Assembly (NCBI GenBank): GCA_016712225.1
Contig: JADJRL010000003.1
Location: 1,749,501-1,813,500 of the forward strand
DNA: 64,000 nucleotides
Direction: 5' to 3'
Origin: Candidatus Defluviibacterium haderslevense
GTDB lineage: Bacteria > Bacteroidota > Bacteroidia > Chitinophagales > Saprospiraceae
The position numbers were made by a program, and so were the translations under genes. This document shows positions 34,954-45,349 of the stretch, piece by piece. The notes beneath the pieces were generated by a model that saw only the letters and a program-made list of their open reading frames with translations, made no database searches and had not been told where the DNA came from. Position 1 is the stretch's first letter. Each line of letters opens with the position of its first letter.

Positions 34954-37208
34954 TAAAGTACTATTTCTAATTTTGCAAATTTTAGCATTATTTTTCTTGA
35001 TGGATTTTCCACCTCTTGAAAAAAAATGGTAGCTAATTTATTATCAGCACTTCCTTCGATATTCAGCACTTTACCTTTTCCAAATTTTTGATGCAAAACG
35101 ATCATTCCTGTTTGAATATTATTAGGATTGCTTGCATTAAAATTTTTATACAAATCAGCAGGAACCATAGTCGGTTTACGTTCCACAAATACACTTTTTG
35201 ATTTTGGCTCATCATCTGTAAATGAAAAAACAGTATTTCTGGCTGTCGTATCAACCTCAAAACGATCTGAATTGATTTCTTCAATAAAACGACTGGGATC
35301 ATTTGTTTTTAGATTTCCAAAAAAGTATCTAGTCCTTGCGTAACTTAAGGTTAAAAATTGTTTCGCCCGGGTTATCGCAACATAAAATAATCGTCGTTCT
35401 TCATCTAATTGTTCAGGCGATGACATGGACATATAACTTGGAAATAAATTTTCCTCCAACCCTCCAACAATTACTGCGTCAAATTCTAAGCCCTTTGCAG
35501 AATGGATGGACATTAAAGTTACATAATCAGATCCTTCTTTTTCTTCATCTAATGAGGTTATCAATGCGATAGTTTGCAAATAAGCTGCCAAAGATCGGTC
35601 GTTACTTAATTCTTCATTATATTCATCTTGTTCTGAAAAATCTTTTATCCCATCTAATAGTGCCATTACATTCTCTAATCTGGAGATACCTTCATTTGTA
35701 ATATCTTGTTTGAGTTCTGTTGATAATCCAGATATTTTATATATATACATTGCTGCATCGTAGGCATTATTTTTTGCAGCTTGGTCTTGCATTTCTTTAA
35801 TTTGCAAATTGAACATTTGTATAGTTTGACCAACTTTTCCTCCTATATTTACATGCTGAGTGCTTTCAAGGAGTGATGTATTGTTTGCATCAGAATAAGC
35901 AGAAAATTTTTCGATGGTTGAATCTCCAATACCTCTTTTAGGATAATTAATAATTCTTTTAAAAGCTTCGTTATCCTTAGGATTAATAACCAAGCGAATA
36001 TAAGAAATCAAATCTTTTATTTCTTTTCTTTGATAAAAGGACATTCCTCCAAAAACTTTATAAGGAATATTTACTCGTCTTAAATTTTCTTCGAATATTC
36101 TTGATTGAGAATTCGTTCTATACAAAATGGCTATTTCGGTATTTTTTAAATGATATCTATTTTTTAATTCAATAATATGATCTGCAATTTTGCGCCCTTC
36201 CTCATTATCAGAAGCTGCTTTAACTAATTTAATTTTATATCCGTCTTTTTTAGAAGTCCAGATTTCCTTCTTTATTTGTCTTGAATTATTTGTAATGACA
36301 TCATTTGCTGCCTGAACGATATGATCCGAACTTCTGTAATTCTGCTCTAATTTTAAAACTTTTACATCTGGTAAATCACTTTGAAAATCAAGAATATTTT
36401 TTATTGTTGCACCTCTAAATGAATAGATACTTTGTGCATCATCACCAACTATACAAATATTTCTTTTACTTCCTGGATAGAATACCAATTTTTTTAGAAT
36501 TGCATATTGTAAGTAATTAGTATCTTGAAATTCATCTACCATTACATATTGAAATTGATTTCTATATTTAGTAAGAACATCTTCCGGATTTTCTTGAAAT
36601 AATCGGAATAATTGTAACAATAAATCATCAAAATCCATGGCTCCGGCTTGAATGCATTTTTGAAAATACCTCTTATAAATAGTTACTGTTTGAGGCATTT
36701 TATTCATTTGGTCCTGCGCCAAAAGTTCTTCATCTCTTTCGTATAAGGTTGGAGTAATTAAGTTAGATTTTGCATTTGAAATTCTAGAGCGAACGGTATT
36801 AGCATTATAATCCTTAGGATTTAAATTAAGTTCTTTGATGATCTCTGTTATTAAACTTTTAGTATTATCCGTATCATAGATTGAAAAATTAGCTGGATAG
36901 CCTATTTTAGGCGCTTCCACCCGCAATATTCGTGCAAAAATGGCATGAAATGTTCCACACCATACTTTTTTTGCTTCATTTCCAACTACATGTTCAATGC
37001 GCTCTGTCATCTCACGTGCAGCTTTATTTGTAAATGTTAGAGACAAAATATTCCAAGGCTTGATCCCAGAGTGAATCATATGAGCTAATCGATAGGTCAA
37101 AACTCTTGTTTTTCCAGACCCGGGACCAGCTATAACCATTACAGGTCCTTCTATTTGACTTGCTGCTTGGCGTTGAATGTCATTAAGTTCATCAAGATAC
37201 TGGCTCAT
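34953..37208 (-). CDS. pcrA: UvrD/PcrA-type ATP-dependent DNA helicase
   Basis: The 751-aa superfamily 1A helicase unwinds DNA 3' to 5' in excision repair and removal of recombination intermediates. It shows Walker A AGPGSGKTRVL (27-37), LTFTNKAAREM (motif Ia), VDEFQDTN (motif II), GDDAQSIYSFRGA (motif III), MSIHSAKGLEFD (motif V) and VAITRAK (motif VI). A C-terminal Tudor-like segment (about 690-750; VLHQKFGKGKVLNI) is the RNA polymerase-binding part of PcrA/UvrD. The following secreted-protein gene overlaps it by one base. Confidence 0.94.
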   Translation of the reverse strand: MSQYLDELNDIQRQAASQIEGPVMVIAGPGSGKTRVLTYRLAHMIHSGIKPWNILSLTFTNKAAREMTERIEHVVGNEAKKVWCGTFHAIFARILRVEAPKIGYPANFSIYDTDNTKSLITEIIKELNLNPKDYNANTVRSRISNAKSNLITPTLYERDEELLAQDQMNKMPQTVTIYKRYFQKCIQAGAMDFDDLLLQLFRLFQENPEDVLTKYRNQFQYVMVDEFQDTNYLQYAILKKLVFYPGSKRNICIVGDDAQSIYSFRGATIKNILDFQSDLPDVKVLKLEQNYRSSDHIVQAANDVITNNSRQIKKEIWTSKKDGYKIKLVKAASDNEEGRKIADHIIELKNRYHLKNTEIAILYRTNSQSRIFEENLRRVNIPYKVFGGMSFYQRKEIKDLISYIRLVINPKDNEAFKRIINYPKRGIGDSTIEKFSAYSDANNTSLLESTQHVNIGGKVGQTIQMFNLQIKEMQDQAAKNNAYDAAMYIYKISGLSTELKQDITNEGISRLENVMALLDGIKDFSEQDEYNEELSNDRSLAAYLQTIALITSLDEEKEGSDYVTLMSIHSAKGLEFDAVIVGGLEENLFPSYMSMSSPEQLDEERRLFYVAITRAKQFLTLSYARTRYFFGNLKTNDPSRFIEEINSDRFEVDTTARNTVFSFTDDEPKSKSVFVERKPTMVPADLYKNFNASNPNNIQTGMIVLHQKFGKGKVLNIEGSADNKLATIFFQEVENPSRKIMLKFAKLEIVL

Positions 37209-37295
37209 AATAGTATTAAATATTCAGTCCGCAAGATATTTCTTTTTCAATAACTAATAGAATCAAACTATTGTAGAATTCTTTAAAACATCTAA

Positions 37296-38222
37296 TCATT
37301 TGTAAATTCCTACAAAATGTTCTCCATTAGATTTTTTGAATGCCCTATACATTCCTTCGGTATTAAAAGATAAACATACATTACCTTGGTAATCGATACC
37401 AATGAGGCCGCCATCACCACCTAATTCCATTAAGATATTATGTACTACCTCATCACAAGCATCAGTTAAATTAAAATTTGCATATTTCATTAAACTATGA
37501 ACATGAAATGCTGCATTACAACGAATAAAATATTCACCAGAACCCGTACATGAAATGGCACAAGTTTTATTGTTAGCATATGTTCCTGATCCGATTATAG
37601 GAGTATCACCAATTCTTCCAAATTTTTTATTCGTCATTCCTCCTGTGGAAGTTGCTGCAGCCATATTTCCAAATTGATCTAGAGCAACTGCGCCTACTGT
37701 TCCTAATTTTTTATTTTTCGAACTTGTGTGATCTAAAATCATGTCTGGACTTTCTTTAACACTTAGCCATTGTTGATATCTATATTCATTAAAAAAATAA
37801 TCATCATTTTTCATTTCTACTTTCATTTGGTTTGCAAAATCCATTGCCCCTTGACCAGCTAATAAAACATGTGAAGTTTTTTCCATAACTAATCTGGCTA
37901 AGTTTATAGGATTTTTGACAGCATGTAGCATAGCGACAGCTCCAGCACTTTGATCCGCCCCATTCATAATTGAGGCATCCATTTCGTGAGTTCCTTGATT
38001 TGTAAATACAGAACCTTTACCTGCATTAAATAAAGGACAATTTTCAAGATAAGTTACTGCTATTTCAACTGCATCAAGACTTGACCCACCTTTATCCAAA
38101 ATTTCGTATCCAGCTGTTAATGCTTCATTTAAAGCGTCTTGGTAATCTGCTTCCTGCTTGTTTGTCATTTCAGATTTTAATATAGTGCCAGCTCCTCCAT
38201 GTATGGCAATAGAATAATTCAT
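37296..38222 (-). CDS. Isoaspartyl peptidase/L-asparaginase (Ntn hydrolase)
   Basis: The 308-aa plant-type asparaginase is expected to cleave itself before Thr175 in KKLGTVGAVA, giving the N-terminal nucleophile. Other family signatures are YSIAIHGGAGT at the start, FNAGKGSVFT and MDASIMNG in the alpha part, and TGGMTNKKFGRIGDTPIIGSGTYAN in the beta part. These enzymes remove isoaspartyl dipeptides or asparagine. No signal peptide is seen, so it is cytoplasmic. It stands alone, upstream of pcrA by about 90 bases. Confidence 0.92.
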   Translation of the reverse strand: MNYSIAIHGGAGTILKSEMTNKQEADYQDALNEALTAGYEILDKGGSSLDAVEIAVTYLENCPLFNAGKGSVFTNQGTHEMDASIMNGADQSAGAVAMLHAVKNPINLARLVMEKTSHVLLAGQGAMDFANQMKVEMKNDDYFFNEYRYQQWLSVKESPDMILDHTSSKNKKLGTVGAVALDQFGNMAAATSTGGMTNKKFGRIGDTPIIGSGTYANNKTCAISCTGSGEYFIRCNAAFHVHSLMKYANFNLTDACDEVVHNILMELGGDGGLIGIDYQGNVCLSFNTEGMYRAFKKSNGEHFVGIYK

Positions 38223-38479
38223 ATTAGATTTATTTAAATTAAATACAATAGTTATTTTTAAAGTCCTTGTAAATAATTATTGTAATTTTTTATCAAAAAT
38301 TATTTTGAAACAGTTCATTGAACAGGACTTTATGAAATCCTGTTTAGACCTCAAAATTAATTAAAAACTTGCATTTCATTTGTTAAATGATTGAATTAAA
38401 TCCTTAAACCAAATTAAATAAAATCTAATATTAGACCATATTTGAATATTGTTTATCTTGCGATCAAATAAAATCGAAC

Positions 38480-40147
38480 ATGGAACAAAAAACAACAACA
38501 AATTACAGTGCTTTATCAATTTTAATAACTGTATTTTTCTTTTGGGGTTTTATTGCAGCTGGTAATGGTGTTTTTATCCCTTTTTGCAAACATTATTTTA
38601 ATTTAGACCAATTTCAAAGTCAGTTGGTTGATTTCGCCTTTTATGGTGCTTATTACATTGGTGCTTTGATTTTATTTGTGATTAGTAATAAACGGTCCAA
38701 AGACCTTGTTTCATCATGGGGATATAAACGAAGTATAGTTTATGGTTTGTTGTTTTCCTTAATCGGTTCTATAGCTATGATCATTGCAGTTCAAACAGGA
38801 TCAAGAGAACATGGTTTTAGTTTTTTCTTGTTTGCGTTTTTTATTTTAGCTTTAGGATTTTCATTACAACAAACAGCTGCAAATCCATTTGCAATGTTAT
38901 TAGGTGACCCAGCTACAGGATCACATCGAATTAACTTAGGAGGTGGAGTTAATTCTTTTGGTACCACAATTGGTCCCATTGTAGTTGCGTTAGTGTTGTT
39001 TGGGACCACCTCATTTAGTGATGATTTATTACAATCTCTAAGTCTTGATAAAGTGACTGTTTTATATTTATGCGTAGGTTTGTTATTTCTTCTGGCTGCA
39101 TTATTATTTGGATTGTCAAAAAAAGTTCCTGCAGGTTATTTTGATGCAACTTTAGCACCAGCAAATAAAGCAATGTGGGCATTGATTACGATTACTATTT
39201 TATTAGTTGCGTGTTTTATCCCAGTATTCAATAGTTATAAAAATGATATTTCAAATTTATCGAATGAGGCACTTTTAAATTTGGAACATTATCGATTTTT
39301 ATGGCTTTTAGGGGCATTATTTTCTGTTATTGGTGGCTTGAGTTTCGCTTATGTCTCATCCCGAAAATCGGCAGTAGGTTGGGGGGCATTGCAGTATCCA
39401 CAACTTATTTTAGGAATGATCGCCATTTTCATTTATGTAGGAGTTGAAGTTTCTATTCAAAGTAATTTAGGTCAATTGTTAAAACTTCAAGAATTTGGTT
39501 CCATGCAAGCTTCTGATATTGCACCATACATTTCAATGTATTGGGGTAGTTTAATGATTGGAAGATGGACTGGAGCTATACCGGTATTTAATCCATCCAA
39601 GAGAATAAAAAATGTATTATTAATTGTTATACCATTAATTGCATTTGGTGTTGTTTTGTTATTAAACATCATAGCGCAAAAAGATATGAGTCCATTATAC
39701 TTTTATGTATTTTGTGTTTTTGTTTTAATTGTAGCATTTTTCATGACACAAGATAAACCTGTTCTCACTTTAATGTTATTTAGTTTGTTAAGTGTTGTTG
39801 CTATGTTGATTGGTCTTTTTACTGTTGGACAAATTTCCATTTATGCTTTTTTAAGTGGTGGATTATTTTGTTCTATCATGTGGCCGTGTATATTTTCTCT
39901 TTCTTTGGCCGGACTTGGTAAATATGAAACACAAGGTTCAGCCTTTTTAGTCATGATGATATTGGGTGGCGGTATTATTCCTCCAATACAAGGAAAACTG
40001 GCAGATATTCCATCGATTGGAATTCATCAATCCTATTGGATTACAGTAATTTGCTTTTTATACTTGGCTATTTTTGCATTTATAGTTAAATCTATTCTTA
40101 AAAGACAAGGAATTGATTATGATAAACAAGTAGGTTCTTCACATTAA
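38480..40147 (+). CDS. Sugar MFS transporter (FucP/glucose-galactose-like), enlarged
   Basis: The 555-aa polytopic protein starts with a helix containing FFFWGFIAAGNGVFIPF and has ALGFSLQQTAANPFAMLLGDP and RINLGGGVNSFGTTIGPI. These are typical of the FucP/GGP group of proton-linked sugar permeases. It has about 12-14 membrane segments. It is some 130 residues longer than FucP; the extra length appears in the middle (a loop around 235-270, FNSYKNDISNLSNEALLNLEHYR) and in added helices near 400. The sugar cannot be named and no catabolic gene is adjacent. It converges on the lpxD-like gene. Confidence 0.85.
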   Translation: MEQKTTTNYSALSILITVFFFWGFIAAGNGVFIPFCKHYFNLDQFQSQLVDFAFYGAYYIGALILFVISNKRSKDLVSSWGYKRSIVYGLLFSLIGSIAMIIAVQTGSREHGFSFFLFAFFILALGFSLQQTAANPFAMLLGDPATGSHRINLGGGVNSFGTTIGPIVVALVLFGTTSFSDDLLQSLSLDKVTVLYLCVGLLFLLAALLFGLSKKVPAGYFDATLAPANKAMWALITITILLVACFIPVFNSYKNDISNLSNEALLNLEHYRFLWLLGALFSVIGGLSFAYVSSRKSAVGWGALQYPQLILGMIAIFIYVGVEVSIQSNLGQLLKLQEFGSMQASDIAPYISMYWGSLMIGRWTGAIPVFNPSKRIKNVLLIVIPLIAFGVVLLLNIIAQKDMSPLYFYVFCVFVLIVAFFMTQDKPVLTLMLFSLLSVVAMLIGLFTVGQISIYAFLSGGLFCSIMWPCIFSLSLAGLGKYETQGSAFLVMMILGGGIIPPIQGKLADIPSIGIHQSYWITVICFLYLAIFAFIVKSILKRQGIDYDKQVGSSH

Positions 40148-40168
40148 ATAAAAAAGTGTAATTTTATT

Positions 40169-41104
40169 TTAATTTCCTAATTTTCGCTTAATCATTTCTG
40201 GTAATTGCTTGAGCGCTGCAATTTCCTTAAATTTTATTAACGCTTCATCTGCTGGACTGCCAAAATAAGTTTTGCCTGTTTCCAAATCTTTTCCAATTCC
40301 TGAAGCAGCATATACTACAACATTAGATCCAATATGTAAATTTTGTGCAACACCCACCTGACCATATAATGTAACATGATCTCCAATTATGGTCTTTCCT
40401 GCAATGCCCACCTGAGCCGCGAACAAACAATGTTTTCCCACTACCACACCATGACCAATATGGACCTGACAATCAATTTTAGTTCCTTGTCCTATTATTG
40501 TATCTCCAGAAACCCCTTTATTAATTGTACAACCCGCCCCTACCTCTACATCATTATGTATAATGACACGTCCACAAGATCTCCATTTATTATAAACTCC
40601 ATCTGTTTTTTTATAATAAAAAGCATCAGTTCCAATGATTGTACCGGCTTGAATATTAACTTGATTACCTATAACAGTATATTCGCCAATGTAAACATTA
40701 GCCTGAATATGAGACCCTGCACCAATTACAACATGATGACCAATCACAACGCCGGGTTCGATGATTGCTTCCGGGTGAATTAATGCAGAAGAACTAATTT
40801 GGGAAGTTAATGGAATGAGTGGACGTTCAGTGGCTACAATATCATTATAGACGTCAAAGGGTTTTTCACATATGAGTAAAGTTTTACCTGGTGGGCAATC
40901 GACTTCGTTGTTAATGATAATAATTGAAGCTAATGAATGAAGCGATTTATTATAATATTTTTCAACATCAACAAAGGTAATATCACCCAAGGTCACTTTG
41001 TGAATTTCATTAATTCCAAAAGCTAATTGTTCCTTATTACCGATTACTTTCAGTTGATATTTTTGAGCTAATTCAATAACACTTTTAGGATTGTCAAATT
41101 TCAT
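40169..41104 (-). CDS. LpxD-like UDP-3-O-(3-hydroxyacyl)glucosamine N-acyltransferase
   Basis: From ATG 41104 (MKFDNPKSVIELA) the protein of about 311 aa has the LpxD N-terminal uridine-binding domain. About ten left-handed beta-helix hexapeptide repeats follow (for example IEPGVVIGHHVVIG), then the C-terminal helices. The catalytic His is expected in VHIGHGVVVG. LpxD adds the second acyl chain in lipid A synthesis. I prefer 41104 to the upstream ATG at 41140, which would run 19 bases into polA. Bacteroidota often carry two LpxD-like proteins, so a second copy may exist elsewhere. Confidence 0.85.
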   Translation of the reverse strand: MKFDNPKSVIELAQKYQLKVIGNKEQLAFGINEIHKVTLGDITFVDVEKYYNKSLHSLASIIIINNEVDCPPGKTLLICEKPFDVYNDIVATERPLIPLTSQISSSALIHPEAIIEPGVVIGHHVVIGAGSHIQANVYIGEYTVIGNQVNIQAGTIIGTDAFYYKKTDGVYNKWRSCGRVIIHNDVEVGAGCTINKGVSGDTIIGQGTKIDCQVHIGHGVVVGKHCLFAAQVGIAGKTIIGDHVTLYGQVGVAQNLHIGSNVVVYAASGIGKDLETGKTYFGSPADEALIKFKEIAALKQLPEMIKRKLGN

Positions 41105-41121
41105 ATGTTCTAGATTAATGA

Positions 41122-43896
41122 TTAATGGGCTTCGAGCCAATTTTCGCCTGTACCCATACCTACTTCAATAGGTACGGTTAAATTTGGAATTGCATGTTTC
41201 ATTTCATATTCTACGATTTCTTTTACCATTATAAGTTCATCACGATGTACATCAAATACCAATTCATCATGTACTTGTAATATCATTTTTGACTTACAGT
41301 TTAATTCACCAAATTTTTGATGAATATGAATCATAGCTAGTTTAATTAGGTCAGCTGCTGTTCCTTGAATGGGAGTGTTGATCGCAACTCGTTCAGCTAC
41401 TGATCTCGCTAATGCATTTTTGGAATTGATATCTCTAAGTACTCTTTTTCGACCCAACATGGTCTGAACAAAACCATCTTTTCTAGCGGCCTCAACTACT
41501 GAACCCATATAAGTCTTCAAGCCATTATAAGTTTTGAAATACTGATCAATTAATTCTTTTGCCTCATTTCTTGGAATACCCAATTGTCTTGAAATATTAG
41601 TTGACCCAGCGCCATAAAGAATTGAAAAATTTACAGTTTTTGCATTTCTACGTTGGTCTGAAGTTACCTCATCATAAGGCACACCATACACCTTTGCTGC
41701 TGTTGCTCTATGTATATCTTGTTCTTTGATAAATGCATCCATCATGGCTTCCTCTTTGCTGATTTCAGCAATGAGTCTGAGTTCAATCTGACTGTAGTCT
41801 GCCGACAACAAAATATATTCTGAATTACGAGGAATAAATGCTTTTCTAATTTCTTTCCCGGCTTCTCCCTTTATAGGAATGTTTTGAAGATTTGGATTTT
41901 CAGAAGACAACCTACCTGTTGCAGCCCTTGCTTGATTAAAGGAACTATGAACCCGACCTGTTTTTGGATTTATCAATAATGGAAGCGTATCAACATAAGT
42001 TGACTTTAATTTTGATAATTTTCTGTGTTCTAAAATATCTCTAACAATTTCGTGTTCTTCACTTAATTCAGATAATTTATCTTCATCTGTAGAATATTGA
42101 TTAGTAGCCGTTTTTTTCCACTTATAGGGAATTTTTAATTTATCAAATAATACATCACCAACTTGTTTTGGACTTGCAATATTAAATCTTGTTCCTGCTT
42201 TTTGGTAAATTAATTTTTCAGCATCCAATATTTGAGCTCCAAGAACAACACTGTAATTATTTAAAAAATCAGCATCAATTCTTACCCCTTCATGTTCTAC
42301 ATCACATAATACTTTAACCAATGGTAATTCAATTTCAACATTGATTTTATCTAAATTATTTTTAATTAAATCTTGTTCAAGTATTGGTTTTAATTGAAGC
42401 GTCATGTCAGCATCTTCACCAGCATATTCTTTTATTTTGTCAAGACTTACCTGTCTCATGTTTCCTTGATCATTGCCTCTTTTCCCGATTAGTTCTTCGA
42501 TAGGCACCATTCGATAATTCAAATAGGCTTGTGCCAGATAATCCAATTTATGTCTGGCATCAGGTTCTAATAAATAGTGTGCAATCATAGTATCAAATGC
42601 AGGTTTTGGTATTTGCACACCATATTGCCGCATCATCAACATATCATATTTAATATTCTGTCCTATGAATTTTTTTGAAGGATCTTCTAAAATATTTTTA
42701 AATCGATTTACCAGATTTTGCGCTTCGATCTGTTGATCAGGAACTGGGACATAGTAGGCTTTTGATTCGGCCAAACAAAATGACATTCCTACAAGTTCAA
42801 CTTGAGTAGCATTGAGTCCGGTTGTTTCAGTATCAAATGAAATGGATTCGTGTTGATTAAGTAAGTTTAACAGCTCTTCAATTTCGGTATTGGTTTGAAC
42901 TAATTGATAATGATGTTCAGTATTATCAATATTTCGGTCAGCCACAGAATAAGGTTTGGGTTCAGCGGAAGCTTGTTCCTGAGGAATATTGTATTCTGAT
43001 TCTGAAAACAAACTGTTAGGTTTTTCTGAAACACCTAAAACGGATTGAGCTAAAGATTTAAATTCAAGATCTTTAAATATTTCTGCAATCTGGACTTTAT
43101 CAAATCCTTCGAGTCGATATGCTTTTTCATCAAATTGGACTGGGACTTCAATATCAATTGTTGCCAATTTTTTAGAAAGAATAGCTTGGTCAGCGAAGGT
43201 GATTATTTTTTCTTTGATTTTTCCCGCAACTTGATCAGCATTTTGAATTAGATTTTCAATATTATCGAATTCTAATAATAATTTGGCTGCTGTTTTTTCA
43301 CCAACTCCAGGAACACCTGGAATATTATCAACAGAATCACCTTGTAAGCCTAACATATCAATAACTTGGTCAACCCTATTAATTCCCCAACTAGCAATTA
43401 TTTCTTTTGGTCCTAGAATATCAATTCCATTACCTTGTCTCGATGGCTTGTACATAAAGATATGTTCTTCCACCAATTGTCCATAATCTTTGTCAGGGGT
43501 AACCATAAACACTGTGAAACCTTCTTTTGCTGCTTGTTTTGCCAAGGTACCAATGATATCATCTGCTTCAAAACCTTCTAATGTTACAATGGGAATGTTA
43601 AATGCTTGAATGATTTTTTTGACTATAGGTAAAGCAATAGTAATATCTTCCGGCTGAGCTTCACGGTTTGCTTTATATTCTGGAAAAGCAATATGTCTAA
43701 AGGTTGGACCACTCAAGTCAAATGCTACTGCCAAATGCGTGGGTTTCTCTTTATTTATAATATCCCAAAGCGTTCTAATAAATCCTGATATAGCAGAAGT
43801 ATTAAGTCCTTTGGAATTAATTAAAGGTCTTGCTATAAAAGCATAATGAGAACGGTATAATATGGCATGACCATCTATAAGAAATAATTTTTTCAT
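41122..43896 (-). CDS. polA: DNA polymerase I
   Basis: The 924-aa protein contains all three PolI domains. The 5' nuclease (about 1-290) has LFLIDGHAILYRSH, GFEADDIIGTLA and GDSVDNIPGVPGVGEKTA. The 3'-5' exonuclease keeps SFDTETTGL, so proofreading residues appear intact. The family A polymerase shows LLSADYSQIELRL (motif A), RRNAKTVNFSILYG (motif B) and LQVHDELVFDV (motif C). It acts in Okazaki fragment maturation and repair. Intact proofreading differs from Taq-type enzymes. The lpxD-like gene follows immediately. Confidence 0.97.
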   Translation of the reverse strand: MKKLFLIDGHAILYRSHYAFIARPLINSKGLNTSAISGFIRTLWDIINKEKPTHLAVAFDLSGPTFRHIAFPEYKANREAQPEDITIALPIVKKIIQAFNIPIVTLEGFEADDIIGTLAKQAAKEGFTVFMVTPDKDYGQLVEEHIFMYKPSRQGNGIDILGPKEIIASWGINRVDQVIDMLGLQGDSVDNIPGVPGVGEKTAAKLLLEFDNIENLIQNADQVAGKIKEKIITFADQAILSKKLATIDIEVPVQFDEKAYRLEGFDKVQIAEIFKDLEFKSLAQSVLGVSEKPNSLFSESEYNIPQEQASAEPKPYSVADRNIDNTEHHYQLVQTNTEIEELLNLLNQHESISFDTETTGLNATQVELVGMSFCLAESKAYYVPVPDQQIEAQNLVNRFKNILEDPSKKFIGQNIKYDMLMMRQYGVQIPKPAFDTMIAHYLLEPDARHKLDYLAQAYLNYRMVPIEELIGKRGNDQGNMRQVSLDKIKEYAGEDADMTLQLKPILEQDLIKNNLDKINVEIELPLVKVLCDVEHEGVRIDADFLNNYSVVLGAQILDAEKLIYQKAGTRFNIASPKQVGDVLFDKLKIPYKWKKTATNQYSTDEDKLSELSEEHEIVRDILEHRKLSKLKSTYVDTLPLLINPKTGRVHSSFNQARAATGRLSSENPNLQNIPIKGEAGKEIRKAFIPRNSEYILLSADYSQIELRLIAEISKEEAMMDAFIKEQDIHRATAAKVYGVPYDEVTSDQRRNAKTVNFSILYGAGSTNISRQLGIPRNEAKELIDQYFKTYNGLKTYMGSVVEAARKDGFVQTMLGRKRVLRDINSKNALARSVAERVAINTPIQGTAADLIKLAMIHIHQKFGELNCKSKMILQVHDELVFDVHRDELIMVKEIVEYEMKHAIPNLTVPIEVGMGTGENWLEAH

Positions 43897-43946
43897 GGAC
43901 TTATCTTCTAAAAGCCGAAATATAAGCTAAGTATAGATATTTAAAT

Positions 43947-43978
43947 AAAAAAAACGAGACTGATTATAGAATCAGGTC
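43947..43978 (-). terminator. Probable Rho-independent terminator after the DUF3078 gene
   Basis: On the minus strand CTGATT pairs with AATCAG (43970-43975 with 43960-43965) around a 4-base loop. Partial extension of the stem follows and then a T8 run (the A run at 43947-43954). It lies about 30 bases beyond the DUF3078 stop and before polA. Confidence 0.55.
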
Positions 43979-44006
43979 ATAGTATTTTATACAAACCCTA
44001 GCGTAT

Positions 44007-45071
44007 TTAGAAATTTCTATTATATGTTATCAATAATTGTTCTATGATATTAGTGCGCTTTCCTGTGCCCAAAACACCTCCTACAGCATCATTATTCGTA
44101 ATACTATTGTTTTTATTATCATCATAAAAACCATCAATTCTAAAGTTAAGATTCAATCCTTTCAAAATTTCTACGCCTATAGAATTTAACCAATTCACAT
44201 CAATATTTTGTGGATTATCCAAATAATCTGTAAATAAAGTCAATTCACTATTCACGTTAAGTTTCTTTAAAAAAGTATTATTATATCCTAATTTACCTAA
44301 AGCACCTAAACCAATTTTAGATTGTTCATAACCAAGTGAAACATTATTTTTATCTTTTAAATCAGTTCCATGCACCCCGAGGTTAGCAATATTTTTATCA
44401 TTTATATAGATCATTTTCATTGCTGCGGGTGATAAAAAGGCATACCAATGTTTACTTTTTTCATATTTTATACCTGGTGCTAGTGTTATAGTAGCCGGTG
44501 ATAAAAATTTAGAAACCAAGCCTGTTTTGTAAGGCGCTATTTGAGTATTTCTTAAATAAGTTTTCTTTGAGATACTGTCTAAATGTGAAGCAAGTAATTG
44601 TGAATTTAAGACAAAATCCAATGAAAAAGACCAAGGAGATCCTGATTTAAACTGGTATGCTATATTAGATCCTAAAGTTAATACATCTAAAGCTTTTTCA
44701 AAAGGTGGTTTTTCAGTATTGCCTGCAATTAAAACGCCAGATCCAATACGTTGGGTAGATAAATTAATTAATAATCCATTTTTCCATCCCAATTGACCTT
44801 TTTTAAGATTAGCCGTGTATCCTATTGCCCCTCCCAAACCAATTCTATTAGAGCCGGCCCCTACATAGGGATTAATATTAATCAATTGTCCTAAATCTAA
44901 TCCAATTGCCGCTTTTCGGGTCCAACCATCTTTAATGTCCATTTTCAAGGAAGCCTCCATTTTTTTCATGCGTTCAGCTTCTTGAGCGGCTCTGTTTTTT
45001 TCTGCTTCTGTTTGTCCAAATAGTGAGCAGGTCCATGATATCAATACTAGAAATACAAGTAATTTTTTCAT
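44007..45071 (-). CDS. DUF3078 family outer membrane protein
   Basis: The 354-aa product has a signal peptide (about 1-20, ending LFGQ) and a short charged helical linker (TEAEKNRAAQEAERMKKMEAS). A beta-barrel-like domain follows with WTRKAAIGLDLGQLININPYVGAGSNRIG, the recognisable opening of DUF3078, a Bacteroidota-specific family. It ends in an aromatic strand (LLITYNRNF) as outer-membrane proteins do. Function is unknown. It is transcribed towards polA but a terminator separates them. Confidence 0.8.
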   Translation of the reverse strand: MKKLLVFLVLISWTCSLFGQTEAEKNRAAQEAERMKKMEASLKMDIKDGWTRKAAIGLDLGQLININPYVGAGSNRIGLGGAIGYTANLKKGQLGWKNGLLINLSTQRIGSGVLIAGNTEKPPFEKALDVLTLGSNIAYQFKSGSPWSFSLDFVLNSQLLASHLDSISKKTYLRNTQIAPYKTGLVSKFLSPATITLAPGIKYEKSKHWYAFLSPAAMKMIYINDKNIANLGVHGTDLKDKNNVSLGYEQSKIGLGALGKLGYNNTFLKKLNVNSELTLFTDYLDNPQNIDVNWLNSIGVEILKGLNLNFRIDGFYDDNKNNSITNNDAVGGVLGTGKRTNIIEQLLITYNRNF

Positions 45072-45274
45072 AATTTGAATTTTTATAACATTTTGTGATT
45101 GTGAATTTAATTGTTTGATTTGTTAATTAGTAAATGGTATTAAAAAGATAAATAAAATGAAGATTTGTCCATTTTATTATTTTGATTATTGACTATTAAT
45201 TTTCATTAAACAGGCAATTCTATTTATTATTACAAAACTCTTTATGGATAGATGGGCTGAAGTCAATTTATAGT

Positions 45275-45282
45275 TAGCTTTG
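45275..45282 (+). promoter_or_regulatory. Putative -7 element of the M28 peptidase gene
   Basis: TAGCTTTG matches TAnnTTTG exactly. It lies about 67 bases before the ATG at 45350, in an otherwise gene-free stretch between divergent genes. No clear -33 box is seen. Confidence 0.35.
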
Positions 45283-45349
45283 TTGTTTATTTAAGGAGAC
45301 AATAGTTTAATAAAGTAACAAATTCAATATTTAATTAATATACAAAAAC

